The notes beneath the pieces were generated by a model, which saw nothing but the letters and a program-made list of their open reading frames with translations, was not told where the DNA came from and searched no databases. 64,000 nt of DNA, from contig JADKAF010000001.1 of NCBI GenBank assembly GCA_016719295.1, positions 4,774,001 through 4,838,000 on the forward strand, written 5' to 3'. Position 1 is the first letter of the stretch, and each line of letters starts with the position of its first letter. Source of the DNA: Planctomycetota bacterium (GTDB taxonomy: Bacteria; Planctomycetota; UBA1135; JADKAF01). A program made the position numbers and the translations under genes. This document shows, one piece after another, positions 29,701-36,910 of this stretch.

Positions 29701-30320
29701 TGGACGAGTTGCGGCTGCCGGAGGGGAGCGAGCAGGTCGAGGTCGAGGAGCTCCAAGGAACTCGCCAGCACTCGTGGATCCACAGCGCGAGCGGGACCTC
29801 CCTGCTGATCGAGGGACAGGTGCTGCAGGAGCGGAACGGAGACGGAGGCAAGCGACCTCTGCTCGAGCTGGAGGCGGAGGAGGAGGTGATCGAATGCGCC
29901 TGGCTCACGGCGCGGAGCTACCTGGTCTGGTCGCAGCTCGCCGAAGAGGGCGAGAGCTCGCGCTTGCGCTGCTTCGAGCTCCCCGCGCGAGAACTCTGGA
30001 GCACGCCGCTCGAGCGGGTCACCGATGCCTCGCGGATGCGCGGCTCGCACTTGCTCACGATCCCTCGCGCGGGCGGAACGAGCGACGTGAAGCCGCCGCT
30101 CGTCGTGCGAGCTCCGAGCTACCTCGAGACCCACGATGCGCATACGGGCGAGCTGCTCTGGCGCTTGCCGTTCCCTGACGACGCGAGGAGCGAGCGTGTA
30201 GAGCTCGACCCGTCGGGCACCTGGATCTGGATCGCCGATCGCCGCACGCAGCGCTTGCGGCTGCTGGCCGTCGACCCCGAGCGCTTGGCTCGCCGTTGGC
30301 TCGCGCGCGTCGGACGCTGA
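26730..30320 (+). CDS. Membrane Ser/Thr protein kinase with C-terminal WD40-like propeller
   Basis: This 1196-residue kinase has an N-terminal region of 100 residues (GYAELVEETHQLFRA is typical of planctomycete kinases and resembles an anti-sigma-like segment). The catalytic domain follows: glycine loop LGRGAQGWVW, K136 in VALKTF, HRDVKPGN at 230-237, DFG at 250-252, and YMAPEQC. One membrane helix lies at about 393-415. The last 750 residues contain weak WD40-like units (DGRLRWLDARFELVREQVL, AVGSDDGLVHVYVLGPDG) that suggest an outer beta-propeller. The ATG at 26730 opens a basic n-terminus. It is divergent from the ECF sigma gene, the likely phosphorylation target or partner. Confidence 0.9.
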   Translation: MKRQAEFPPAVLNALLRFLADGMDESGAPPPLEACLARFPGYAELVEETHQLFRASEIKPTGAPEPEASAPAAELEPELVAAEALASSIFATGAKHELVPGALLGPYRLERELGRGAQGWVWLALDTQLGRRVALKTFHGGSLADPAALQRFEREARIVSRLEHPGICGLYEAGTLEGIPFIAVRYIEGRTLASALIGGSGDRAWQRLWAQRIAQMARALHAAHEVGVVHRDVKPGNAILDADDRPVLLDFGLAQAQLEPGLTLEGSLFGTPPYMAPEQCRGELALDRRVDVYALGVILHQALAGTAPFAAATPRSMIEATLHEEAPDLSQVRPRVPRDLALIARTAMARDAADRYATASALADDLERWLRGEPIAARPIGPCARLLRWARRRPALALALFAFLASSSIGTAVSLRALQHAQRAADERSIALDAERAARRASETSLVERDRALRSEQSLRLAAESRNQSRFDPNAALELALRARELGANSAVEASLALQEALNAWRELKHAAVSTQGIIDLLFLSGEELLCLDAEGLLRRWAWRSEAPQIVEGPPLRAIAAHHTRAWLAAGTADGRLRWLDARFELVREQVLAEDVGLAALAFDPAGERLFALTERRLVICVQCADGALLWTKKLRARSGAAVAVPRFAPRVEGRSALRPRLACSPGGELVVVSDAHSGSTCLRVSDGEERAYDSAPRAVALSGNEYFAAQGSATFHVGALDIEGPQRSLPRSRVDRPVTDLALSRTTLAIGSQSGYVELWHRESLSPYAGLRVAEVPVRRLAVDELGSALAVGSDDGLVHVYVLGPDGARLELPLERIPRTAQVEPCAFLADGSALWYLAPMQRAVLHDPSGALAPRVIADPSFAGAVALAVASDARHLALLYSSSEGPRARQARAARNAMRLRIYEVASGIVLSERELAHDATELLPREQGGWILASPELVEHCDALGAVERAWRRASSRNGPRFLLGELLRADASGRRLFALAPRLRMDELRLPEGSEQVEVEELQGTRQHSWIHSASGTSLLIEGQVLQERNGDGGKRPLLELEAEEEVIECAWLTARSYLVWSQLAEEGESSRLRCFELPARELWSTPLERVTDASRMRGSHLLTIPRAGGTSDVKPPLVVRAPSYLETHDAHTGELLWRLPFPDDARSERVELDPSGTWIWIADRRTQRLRLLAVDPERLARRWLARVGR

Positions 30321-30437
30321 GGCGCTTCTCGCCGCGCTCCGTGATCTTCCACCTCGCGGCGAAACTTCGGCGCGGCCTACCGGTTCGACCTGCGCGCTCG
30401 CCGCCGAGCGACCAGGCCCTTCCGCCCCCCGCACCCC

Positions 30438-31847
30438 ATGCATCGCTCCACGCTCTGTACTGCCTCTCTCCTCGCCTGCGCGATCGTCTCTCCGCTTCGC
30501 GCGCAGTCCTGCGCCGACCTCTCCGACCTCGCGACCCTCGGCGGCGCCGCCGTGAGCCGCGGCGACTTCTCGGGCGCAGCGCTGCGCGTCGAGCAAGGCG
30601 GCTTGCTCGTGCGGGAGGAGCTCTTCGGGAGCTACAGACTCGACGAGCTCGTCCCGATCGCCTCGGCGAGCAAGTGGCTCGCGGCGGCGGTGCTCATGAG
30701 CTGCGTGGACTCGGGGCATCTGCGCCTCGACGATCGCGTCTCGAACTATCTGCCGAGCTACACGGGGTCGAAGAGCGCGATCACGCTCGCGCAGTGCTTC
30801 TCCCACAGCTCGGGGCTGCGCGCGAATCATCCGGCGATCAGCGATGACTCGATCGACTTGCAGCAGGCCGCGCAGCAGATCGCGAGCAGCGCGCTGATCG
30901 CGCTGCCCGGTACGGCCTTCGAGTACGGCGGCGTCTCGATGCACGTCGCCGGCGCGGTCTGCGAGCTCGCGACAGGGCAGAGCTGGGGGCAGCTCTTCGC
31001 GCAGCGCATCGCGGCGCCCCTCGGCCTCGTGCAGACCGACTTCTTCGCCTTCGGCCCGACCTCGAACCCGCGCATCGCCGGCGGCGCGCGGAGCACGCTG
31101 CGCGAGTACGCGCGCTTCGTCGAGATGCTGCGCGCGCGCGGCAGCTTGCTCGGTCGGCGGGTGCTGAGCGAGGCGAGCGTTGCGGAGCTGTTCGTCGATC
31201 GCACGAGCTCGCTGCGCGTGATCAGCACGCCGCATCCCGCAGGTGCGCCCTACGGCATCGGCACCTGGCTCGATCGCGTGAGCTCGAGCGGCGAGGTGCT
31301 GCAGGTCGGTGGAGCCGGCGCGTTCGGCTTCGTCGCGTGGATCGATCTGGAGCGCGACGTCGCCGGCACCTTCTCCGCGCTCGATCGCTTGAGCGACATC
31401 TGGCCGACGGTGGAGCAGATGAAGGCGCGGACGCGCGAGGAGCTCGCCCCTCTGGGCGTCGCGTGCCTCGGGCGCTCGGCGCCGAGCTGCGCGGGCGCCG
31501 TGCATCTGCATGCGAACGCAGTGCCGCGGCCGGGGGCATCGGAGTTCGCGCTCCGCGCGCACGGCGCGCCCTCTGCGAGCGCGGGAGTGCTCTTGCTCGC
31601 GGGCGCGGTGGAGCCCGTCGGACTGCCGTTCTTCGGCGCGGAGCTCCTGCTGCCGCCCGTGCCGGCGCCCGTTGCGTTCGCGCTGGTGAGCACGGCCACG
31701 GGGAGCGCCGAGATCCCGCTGCCGCTGCCCGCGACTTTGGTCGCGGGCGAGCGCGCGGCAGCGCAAGTCCTCTGGTTCGATCCGAGCTCGTGCGCGAGCG
31801 GGGCCGTGCTGCGCAGCACGCCCGCGCTCGCGATCGAGCTGCGCTGA
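30438..31847 (+). CDS. Secreted beta-lactamase-family serine hydrolase with extra C-terminal domain
   Basis: This 469-residue protein begins with a signal peptide (SLLACAIVSPLRAQS). The class C/DD-peptidase fold carries SxxK as S76-A-S-K79 in IASASKW, and the second motif position reads EYGGVS (Y163), where YxN/YxS is usual. The third motif region reads GGAGAFGF instead of HTG/KTG. The nucleophile is intact, so esterase or peptidase activity is possible, but the altered motifs make true beta-lactamase action unlikely. The last 115 residues (after RSAPSCAGAV) are a beta-rich domain that recurs at the C-terminus of four other secreted proteins here. Its stop abuts the convergent gene's stop with no spacer. 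Confidence 0.83.
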   Translation: MHRSTLCTASLLACAIVSPLRAQSCADLSDLATLGGAAVSRGDFSGAALRVEQGGLLVREELFGSYRLDELVPIASASKWLAAAVLMSCVDSGHLRLDDRVSNYLPSYTGSKSAITLAQCFSHSSGLRANHPAISDDSIDLQQAAQQIASSALIALPGTAFEYGGVSMHVAGAVCELATGQSWGQLFAQRIAAPLGLVQTDFFAFGPTSNPRIAGGARSTLREYARFVEMLRARGSLLGRRVLSEASVAELFVDRTSSLRVISTPHPAGAPYGIGTWLDRVSSSGEVLQVGGAGAFGFVAWIDLERDVAGTFSALDRLSDIWPTVEQMKARTREELAPLGVACLGRSAPSCAGAVHLHANAVPRPGASEFALRAHGAPSASAGVLLLAGAVEPVGLPFFGAELLLPPVPAPVAFALVSTATGSAEIPLPLPATLVAGERAAAQVLWFDPSSCASGAVLRSTPALAIELR

Positions 31848-33113
31848 TCAGGCGCTCGGCGCCGTCCCCGGAGGCTTCGGAGCGGCGGCGCTCGCGCTCG
31901 GCCGCGCGCTGCGCGTGCTCAAGTTCGTGAGCCCGGCCGCGTGCATCTGCTCGATGCGCTGCAGGTACTCGCGGAGGTAGGGCCCGTTCGCGAAGGTCTG
32001 CGCCTGCTCGTGGCCGTAATACATGAGCGCCACCATGAGGTCGGCGCCGACGACGTTGATGAAGACGAAGGAGCCCAGCACGGCGAAGACGAACTCGAGC
32101 GCTTCGACGAAGCCCAGCTGATCGAGCTCGATCACCCACGCCGAGACGAGCACGAGGCCGAGCGCGTTGACGCCCATCGCGAGGACGCGCGCCTTCTTCG
32201 TCTCGTCGTCGGAGGTCGGTCGCGTGTAGGCCCGGAGCAGCGCGGGGGCCTTCACGAGATAGATGAAGGGGCTCGCGAGGAAGCAGAGGACGCCGCCCAT
32301 CAGCATCTCATCGCCCTGGAGCTGCGCCAGCATCACGACGAGCACCGCGAACATCACGGCGTAGAAGGGCGCGATCAGCACCGTGACCCACGCGGGGAGC
32401 GGCGACATCGGCACCAGCGTCTTCACCGTCATCGAAGCGCGGATCAAGCCGGGGAAGAGCGAGAACGCGCGCGGGGCGACTTGCACGAAGTAGGTGACGG
32501 CCATGCCCGAGCCGAGCACGTTCTTCAGGTACTCGATCGCCTCCGGCGGCACGTCGGTCGGGAACTCGAGCATGTCGCGCAGCGGAACGAGCGCCAGCGC
32601 GAGCGGCACGAAGAAGAGGATCGCGAAGCCCAGGCGCGCGGCACGGCGGGAGCGCCGCACCTCCGCCCAATGCACCGCCGCCCAGATCGCCGCTCCCGCC
32701 GCGATCAGGGTCGGGAGGAGCAGCATCAGCATCAGGCCGTCGATGGTCTCGAAGTTCTGTTTGCCGGCCAGGCGCAAGAACTCCGCCATCTGCTGGCCCT
32801 GCAGGTTGCTCTTCGAGAGCTCTTCGAGCTGGCTCTCCATGGTGCGGAAGCTCAGCACCTTGAAGACCCCGGCGAGCGCGAGGGCGATCCCGGCGATCCA
32901 GAGCAGCGAGCGCCGCCACGCCGCGTAGGCCTGCGGATAGAGCTCGGTGACGGGCTCGCGCGCGCGGCTCAGCGCCTCGGCCTCCGTCGGCGTCGCCTGG
33001 TCCTTCGAGAAGTCGCAGAAGACGAGCCGGCGCAGGGCCAACTGGCCCTCCATTTTCAGTCGCTCGACGTCGAACTTGGGCCGCGGTGCAGACGGACCCG
33101 AAGCGGTGCTCAT
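31848..33113 (-). CDS. Polytopic membrane protein of unknown function
   Basis: This 421-residue protein has about eight hydrophobic segments, for example WRRSLLWIAGIALALAGVF and LMLMLLLPTLIAAGAAIWAA. Long polar N- and C-terminal ends flank them; the C-terminus is Ser/Ala/Pro-rich. I recognise no family motif. The charged N-terminus without a signal peptide and the regular spans point to the inner membrane. The ATG at 33113 is well placed. The upstream 33114-33219 spacer shows nothing I can name. It ends exactly where the serine hydrolase gene ends. Function not inferred. Confidence 0.75.
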   Translation of the reverse strand: MSTASGPSAPRPKFDVERLKMEGQLALRRLVFCDFSKDQATPTEAEALSRAREPVTELYPQAYAAWRRSLLWIAGIALALAGVFKVLSFRTMESQLEELSKSNLQGQQMAEFLRLAGKQNFETIDGLMLMLLLPTLIAAGAAIWAAVHWAEVRRSRRAARLGFAILFFVPLALALVPLRDMLEFPTDVPPEAIEYLKNVLGSGMAVTYFVQVAPRAFSLFPGLIRASMTVKTLVPMSPLPAWVTVLIAPFYAVMFAVLVVMLAQLQGDEMLMGGVLCFLASPFIYLVKAPALLRAYTRPTSDDETKKARVLAMGVNALGLVLVSAWVIELDQLGFVEALEFVFAVLGSFVFINVVGADLMVALMYYGHEQAQTFANGPYLREYLQRIEQMHAAGLTNLSTRSARPSASAAAPKPPGTAPSA

Positions 33114-33219
33114 GCGAGGTTCCCTCGGGGCGCGCGAGCGGCGCGCCGCGGTGCCGAGAAGAAAGTGGCGGGGGGATCGCGAGCCTAGTGGGCGCTCGCG
33201 TCGGCGTCGAGACCGCGCG

Positions 33220-33732
33220 TCAGCGCGGCGACAGATAGATGCGCAAGCTCTGACCGGGCAGCTCGTCGCCGTGCGGCTCCACGTGCAGGGCGATCGCCCA
33301 CTCCGCGACCCGCGGATCGGAGCGGAGCTGCACGGGCACGCTCACGACCGCGGGCTCGACGACGTGGCAGAGCGGGTCCCCTTCGCGCACGAACTCGCCC
33401 GCGCGTCGCAGCAGGCCCGGGACCGCGATCATCGAGAGGAACTGCCGGGCCACCGAGCCCATCACCGCCCACGAGCAGCTCGTCTCCAGGATGTTGCGGT
33501 CGTGCGCATCGTCGCGCTCACGCCAGTCGGGGCAGACCAGTGTCTTCCGGAACGCGGGCTTCACGGTGGAGGTGATGTCGAACCACGCGGGCTGCGCGGT
33601 CTCGAGCGGAGCCGCGGGTGTGTTGTTCCGCAGGTTGCAGAGCTAGATCAGATCCGTGCCGTCGCCCTGCTTCGCCTGGAGCGCCGAGAGAGCGCTCGCG
33701 ACGGTGGCGCCGAGGAGAAGTGAACGAACGAG
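33220..33732 (-). pseudogene. Secreted-protein gene interrupted by an in-frame amber codon
   Basis: One frame carries a signal-like segment without a start codon (LLVRSLLLGATVASALSALQ, then AKQGDGTDLI), a TAG at 33645-33643, then 141 residues of normal-looking protein (LCNLRNNTPAAP ... WFDITSTVKP ... LRIYLSPR). The part after the TAG alone could start at GTG 33564 (114 residues), but that would cut into the run. The segment before the TAG directly abuts a hairpin, and no ATG, GTG or TTG precedes it. I read this as a decayed gene with a nonsense mutation and a lost start. Sequencing error or stop-codon read-through are alternatives. The family is unknown. Confidence 0.5.
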
Positions 33733-33758
33733 GAGGGCCGGGTCTGTGCCCGGCCCTC
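33733..33758 (-). terminator. Hairpin terminator of the small secreted protein gene
   Basis: GAGGGCCGGG and CCCGGCCCTC form a perfect 10-bp stem with a 6-base loop, 30 bases after the stop at 33789 on the minus strand. A pyrimidine-rich stretch follows (CTCGTTCGTTCACTTCTCC). This fits a rho-independent terminator. Confidence 0.7.
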
Positions 33759-33788
33759 GATCGTTGGCGACTTGCGGATCGGTTCGGC

Positions 33789-34256
33789 TCAGACCAGGAC
33801 GGTGTAGGCCTGGGTGAAGAGCACGTTCAGGCAGGAGGCGTGCAGGACGGCGCCTTGGACCGCGAAGCGGAAGGGGGTGGTCACCGCGGGGAGGTTCAGG
33901 GTGAAGAAGCCAGCGGCGTTGGTCACCCCGGGGAGCACGATGAGCGGGCAGAGCGGCGAGAGGTCGATCGACTGCAGCATCGGGAAGGGGCAGGTGGCCG
34001 CCGGCTGCGGGAGCGAGCCCGCCATGCACGGGCACTGCGGCTGGAAGATCAGGATGCAGGGCGAGTTCGGCGTCGAGCTGAGCTGATAGGTGGTCGGGAG
34101 GCCGAGCGCGTTCACGAAGTTGCAGGAGGTCGAGCCCGGGATCGAGCCGTTGACCGTGAGGTCGTTCACCAGCGGGAAGCCGGTCGTCTGGGCGGCGAGC
34201 GGGGCGGCGGGCAGGAGGGCGAGGAGCAGCAGGGCGAAGAGAAGGAAGGAGCGCAT
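33789..34256 (-). CDS. Small secreted protein, unknown function
   Basis: This 155-residue protein has a clear signal peptide (MRSFLLFALLLLALLPAAPL, cut after AAQ). The mature part contains several cysteines (TSCNF, SPCILI, QCPCMAG, TCPFP, SPLCP, ASCLN), possibly in disulfides. Its end (GFFTLNLP, FAVQGAVLHASCLNVLFTQA) resembles the second half of the C-terminal domain shared by larger secreted proteins in this window, as if that domain stood almost alone. The ATG at 34256 starts the signal peptide, and the longer open frame upstream was rejected. A hairpin follows its stop. Function unknown. Confidence 0.72.
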   Translation of the reverse strand: MRSFLLFALLLLALLPAAPLAAQTTGFPLVNDLTVNGSIPGSTSCNFVNALGLPTTYQLSSTPNSPCILIFQPQCPCMAGSLPQPAATCPFPMLQSIDLSPLCPLIVLPGVTNAAGFFTLNLPAVTTPFRFAVQGAVLHASCLNVLFTQAYTVLV

Positions 34257-34374
34257 CGGAGTGACCTGAGTGAGGAGTTGGGTGCGGGAGGCGCGCCTCG
34301 CGGCCTCCGCACTCCATACCGAGGTCCCCCGCCGGCTGTGACCCGCTCCTCCGTGCTTTTCTCGCCCGCTCGGC

Positions 34375-35133
34375 TCACTCGCGATTGGCGACGAAGACCG
34401 CGAACTGGCCGTGCTCACCGTGCGGAGACTTGTCGATGTCGAAGAGCTTCGTGGACTCGAAGAGCTGGGTCAGCTTGGAGTAGCCGTAGTTGCGGGGGTC
34501 GAAGTCGGGCTGCTGCGAGACGATCTTGCCGCCGACGCCGCCCAAGTTCGCCCAGCCGTCCTCGTCGGCGATGGCCTCGACCGAAGTGCGCAGGAGCTCG
34601 ATCAGGTCCTTGTCCTGCTGCAGCTCCTTCGTCGTGCGCTTCGGGACGCGCCCGCTGCTCTCCTCGCCCTCCGCGCCTTCCGTTCGCGGCTGCGCGAGGA
34701 TGTCGACGAACACGAAGCGGTCGCAGGCGGTCACGAACGCGCGCGGGGTCTTTCTCTCGCCGAAGCCGATGACCATCAGACCCTCCTCGCGGATGCGCGA
34801 GGCGAGCCGCGTGAAGTCGCTGTCACTCGACACCAAGCAGAAGCCGTCGAGCTTCGCGCGGTAGAGCAGGTCCATCGCGTCGATGATCATCGCGCTGTCG
34901 GTGGCGCTCTTCCCCACCGTGTAGCGGAACTGCTGGATGGGCTGGATCGAGTGCTCCAGCAGGTTCTCCTTCCAGGTCTTCAGGTTGGGGGTGGTCCAGT
35001 CGCCGTAGATGCGCTTCACGATGGCGACGCCGTAGTTCGCGACCTCGGCGAAGAGGCCCTCGGTCGTGCTCGGAGAGGCATTGTCGGCGTCGATCAGGAC
35101 GGCGAGGCGGCGGGGATTGGGTAGCGTTTCCAT
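34375..35133 (-). CDS. NYN-domain protein with C-terminal OST-HTH/LOTUS-like domain
   Basis: This 252-residue protein belongs to the LabA/DUF88-type NYN family, relatives of PIN nucleases. Acidic residues sit in the expected places: LAVLIDADNASP near the start, SATDSAMIIDAMDLL, and CLVSSDSDFTRLASRIRE. A charged linker at about 150-180 leads to a C-terminal region (WANLGGVGGKIVSQQPDFDP, then YGYSKLTQLFES) that fits the RNA-binding OST-HTH/LOTUS pattern. It is predicted to be a cytoplasmic RNA-processing or RNA-binding protein. The ATG at 35133 precedes ETLPNPRRLAVLID. It is divergent from the S41-like gene, with 101 bases between starts. Confidence 0.88.
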   Translation of the reverse strand: METLPNPRRLAVLIDADNASPSTTEGLFAEVANYGVAIVKRIYGDWTTPNLKTWKENLLEHSIQPIQQFRYTVGKSATDSAMIIDAMDLLYRAKLDGFCLVSSDSDFTRLASRIREEGLMVIGFGERKTPRAFVTACDRFVFVDILAQPRTEGAEGEESSGRVPKRTTKELQQDKDLIELLRTSVEAIADEDGWANLGGVGGKIVSQQPDFDPRNYGYSKLTQLFESTKLFDIDKSPHGEHGQFAVFVANRE

Positions 35134-35234
35134 GGCTTGGCTCTTCTCGTCGCGAGGACGGCGCGGGGCGACGCAGGGCGCGGATGATGGCATGCTGAGG
35201 CGCCGAACGGTACCGCCACTTCGCGGAGGAACCC

Positions 35235-36851
35235 ATGCGCCGCATCTCGCGCAGCGCTGCCGCTCTGATCTCCGGCTTCGCTCTCACGTGTCCGGCCATT
35301 CGCGCGCAGGAAGGTGCATCGCACCGCGCGGACCTCGAGTTCCTGATCCGCACGATCGAGGAGCGGGCGGCGATGCCGAAGGGGAAGGCGATCGACTGGC
35401 CCGCCGCGGTGAAGGCCCTGCGTCCGCGCATCGAGGCCTGCCGCGACGAGAAGAGCTGCGTCCTGCTCGCGATGGAGCTGCTCGCGACGCTGAAGGACAG
35501 CCACAGCGGGATCCTGAGCTCGCGCGTGAACGACGGGCTGCCCAGCAAGTGGGACGGGCTCTACGGCGCGGGGCTCTGGTTCGGCTCCGAGGGCGGCAAG
35601 TGGGTGCTGCGCGGGCGGATGGAAGGTCACGCGCTCGATGCCGCGATCGTGCCCGGGAGCCTCTTGCTCGCGATCGAAGAGCGGCCGGCGTGGCTCGCGC
35701 TCGGCGAGGAGCGCGAGCGCATCGCGCGCATCCTCGGCATCTCGAGCGACCACTCGCTCTACGCCTCGCTCGGCAATCGCCTGCTGCCCTTCGGCGACAA
35801 GCAGCAGCTCCGCTGCACCTTCCTGCTCCCCGATGGCAAGACGCGCGCGGTCGAGCTGCCGCGCTGGGGACCGGGAGGTAAGGCCTTCGATCTGGACGCC
35901 GCGCGACGGCCCGCGGGTTTCGCGCGCGCCGACGGCGCCGCGTCGTGCTGGCTCCCCGAGCTCGCGGAGAAGAAGGTCGGCTACCTCGGCATCACGGGCT
36001 CGATGGATGAACCCCCGCAGCGCGCGTTCGACACCGCGTTCGACGCGCTCCGCGGCATGGACGCGCTGCTGCTCGACGGGCGCGCGATGGGCGGCGGCAG
36101 CGATGCCAGCGCTTGGGCGATGTGCGGACGGCTCTTCCGCAAGGCCGTCGCGAACGGCTCGAACGGAACGCTCGCGCCGAGCGGTTCGTGGCAGCACGAC
36201 GGTCCCGTCGTGTTCCTGATGGACGAGCTCATGGTCTCCTCCGCGGAGACCTTCACCTGGGCCTTGCTCGAGCACGAGCGCGTGCTGTCGATCGGCCGGC
36301 CTACCGGGGGCTGGGCCATCATCCCGCAAGTCTTCGAGGCGCCGTCCGGCCTCTTCCGCTTCCGCGTCGGCGTCACCGATCGCGGGACGCCCGTGCGCAA
36401 CATCAAGACCGAGGGCACCGGCACGCCTCCCGATCTGATCGTGCCCTTCGGCCCCCTCCTCTCGGCGCGAGGCGACCTCGAGCGCGAGCTCGCGACGGCG
36501 GCGCTCGCCTGCCTGCTCCACGGCGCCGACCTCGCCGAAGTGCGCAAGGCCTTCCACGCGCTCGGCGAAGGCGACTTCAAGACCTACCGCGCGTTCTGCG
36601 CGAAGCAGAAGGATCTCCCCGTGAAGCTCGACCTCGCCGGCTACGCCGACGAGTTCCTCGCGGACTTGCGCGCGGAGCTCGATCAAGAGCTCGCTTTGGC
36701 CAACGGTATCGGCGACCTGGTCCCCGATGCGCGGGGCCTCGCGCGCCGCGCGCCGCGCTTGCTCGCGCGTGCGAAGAGCGCCGGCGAGAGCGCCCGAGCT
36801 AAGAAGCTCGAGGCCGCAGTAAAGGCACTCGCGAAGCGCAGTGCCCGATGA
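35235..36851 (+). CDS. Secreted S41-family (tail-specific protease-like) protein
   Basis: This 538-residue protein has a signal peptide (ALISGFALTCPAIRAQ). Middle segments fit the S41 fold: LLATLKDSHSGI, KKVGYLGITGSMDE, MDALLLDGRAMGGG, and the nucleophile region LMVSSAETFTWALLEH (SSAE at 335-338). The lysine expected a little later in T-x-G-K-G is replaced (RPTGGWAI), so catalysis may use another residue or be lost. No PDZ domain is obvious. The ATG at 35235 precedes a basic n-region. Its 3' end is 17 bases from a family A palindrome that also contains the stop of the convergent transposase gene. Confidence 0.78.
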   Translation: MRRISRSAAALISGFALTCPAIRAQEGASHRADLEFLIRTIEERAAMPKGKAIDWPAAVKALRPRIEACRDEKSCVLLAMELLATLKDSHSGILSSRVNDGLPSKWDGLYGAGLWFGSEGGKWVLRGRMEGHALDAAIVPGSLLLAIEERPAWLALGEERERIARILGISSDHSLYASLGNRLLPFGDKQQLRCTFLLPDGKTRAVELPRWGPGGKAFDLDAARRPAGFARADGAASCWLPELAEKKVGYLGITGSMDEPPQRAFDTAFDALRGMDALLLDGRAMGGGSDASAWAMCGRLFRKAVANGSNGTLAPSGSWQHDGPVVFLMDELMVSSAETFTWALLEHERVLSIGRPTGGWAIIPQVFEAPSGLFRFRVGVTDRGTPVRNIKTEGTGTPPDLIVPFGPLLSARGDLERELATAALACLLHGADLAEVRKAFHALGEGDFKTYRAFCAKQKDLPVKLDLAGYADEFLADLRAELDQELALANGIGDLVPDARGLARRAPRLLARAKSAGESARAKKLEAAVKALAKRSAR

Positions 36852-36867
36852 CCCACCTCGCCAACCC

Positions 36868-36910
36868 TCACTGTACAGTAAAGGTGCCAGGCACCTTTAC
36901 TGTACAGTGA
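36868..36910. repeat. Family A palindrome (REPIN-like), copy 1
   Basis: This is a perfect 21-bp inverted repeat (36868-36888 and 36890-36910) around a single central base. Arms read TCACTGTACAGTAAAGGTGC plus a final C. It lies between the convergent S41-like and RAYT genes, and the RAYT stop codon TAA (36899-36897) is inside the right arm. It could also work as a bidirectional terminator. Confidence 0.9.

Noticed and set aside
26370..31766. A minus-strand open frame of 1798 codons
   Set aside because: It is antisense to the kinase and serine hydrolase genes, with Arg/Gln/Glu-rich composition and no motifs. It is a shadow frame.
36868..36910. Simple rho-independent terminators as a full explanation of the palindromes
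   Set aside because: The same sequences recur at several sites, one of them upstream of a gene start. They lack T-runs and one is tied to a RAYT gene, so a repeat family is the better reading, although termination may be a side effect.
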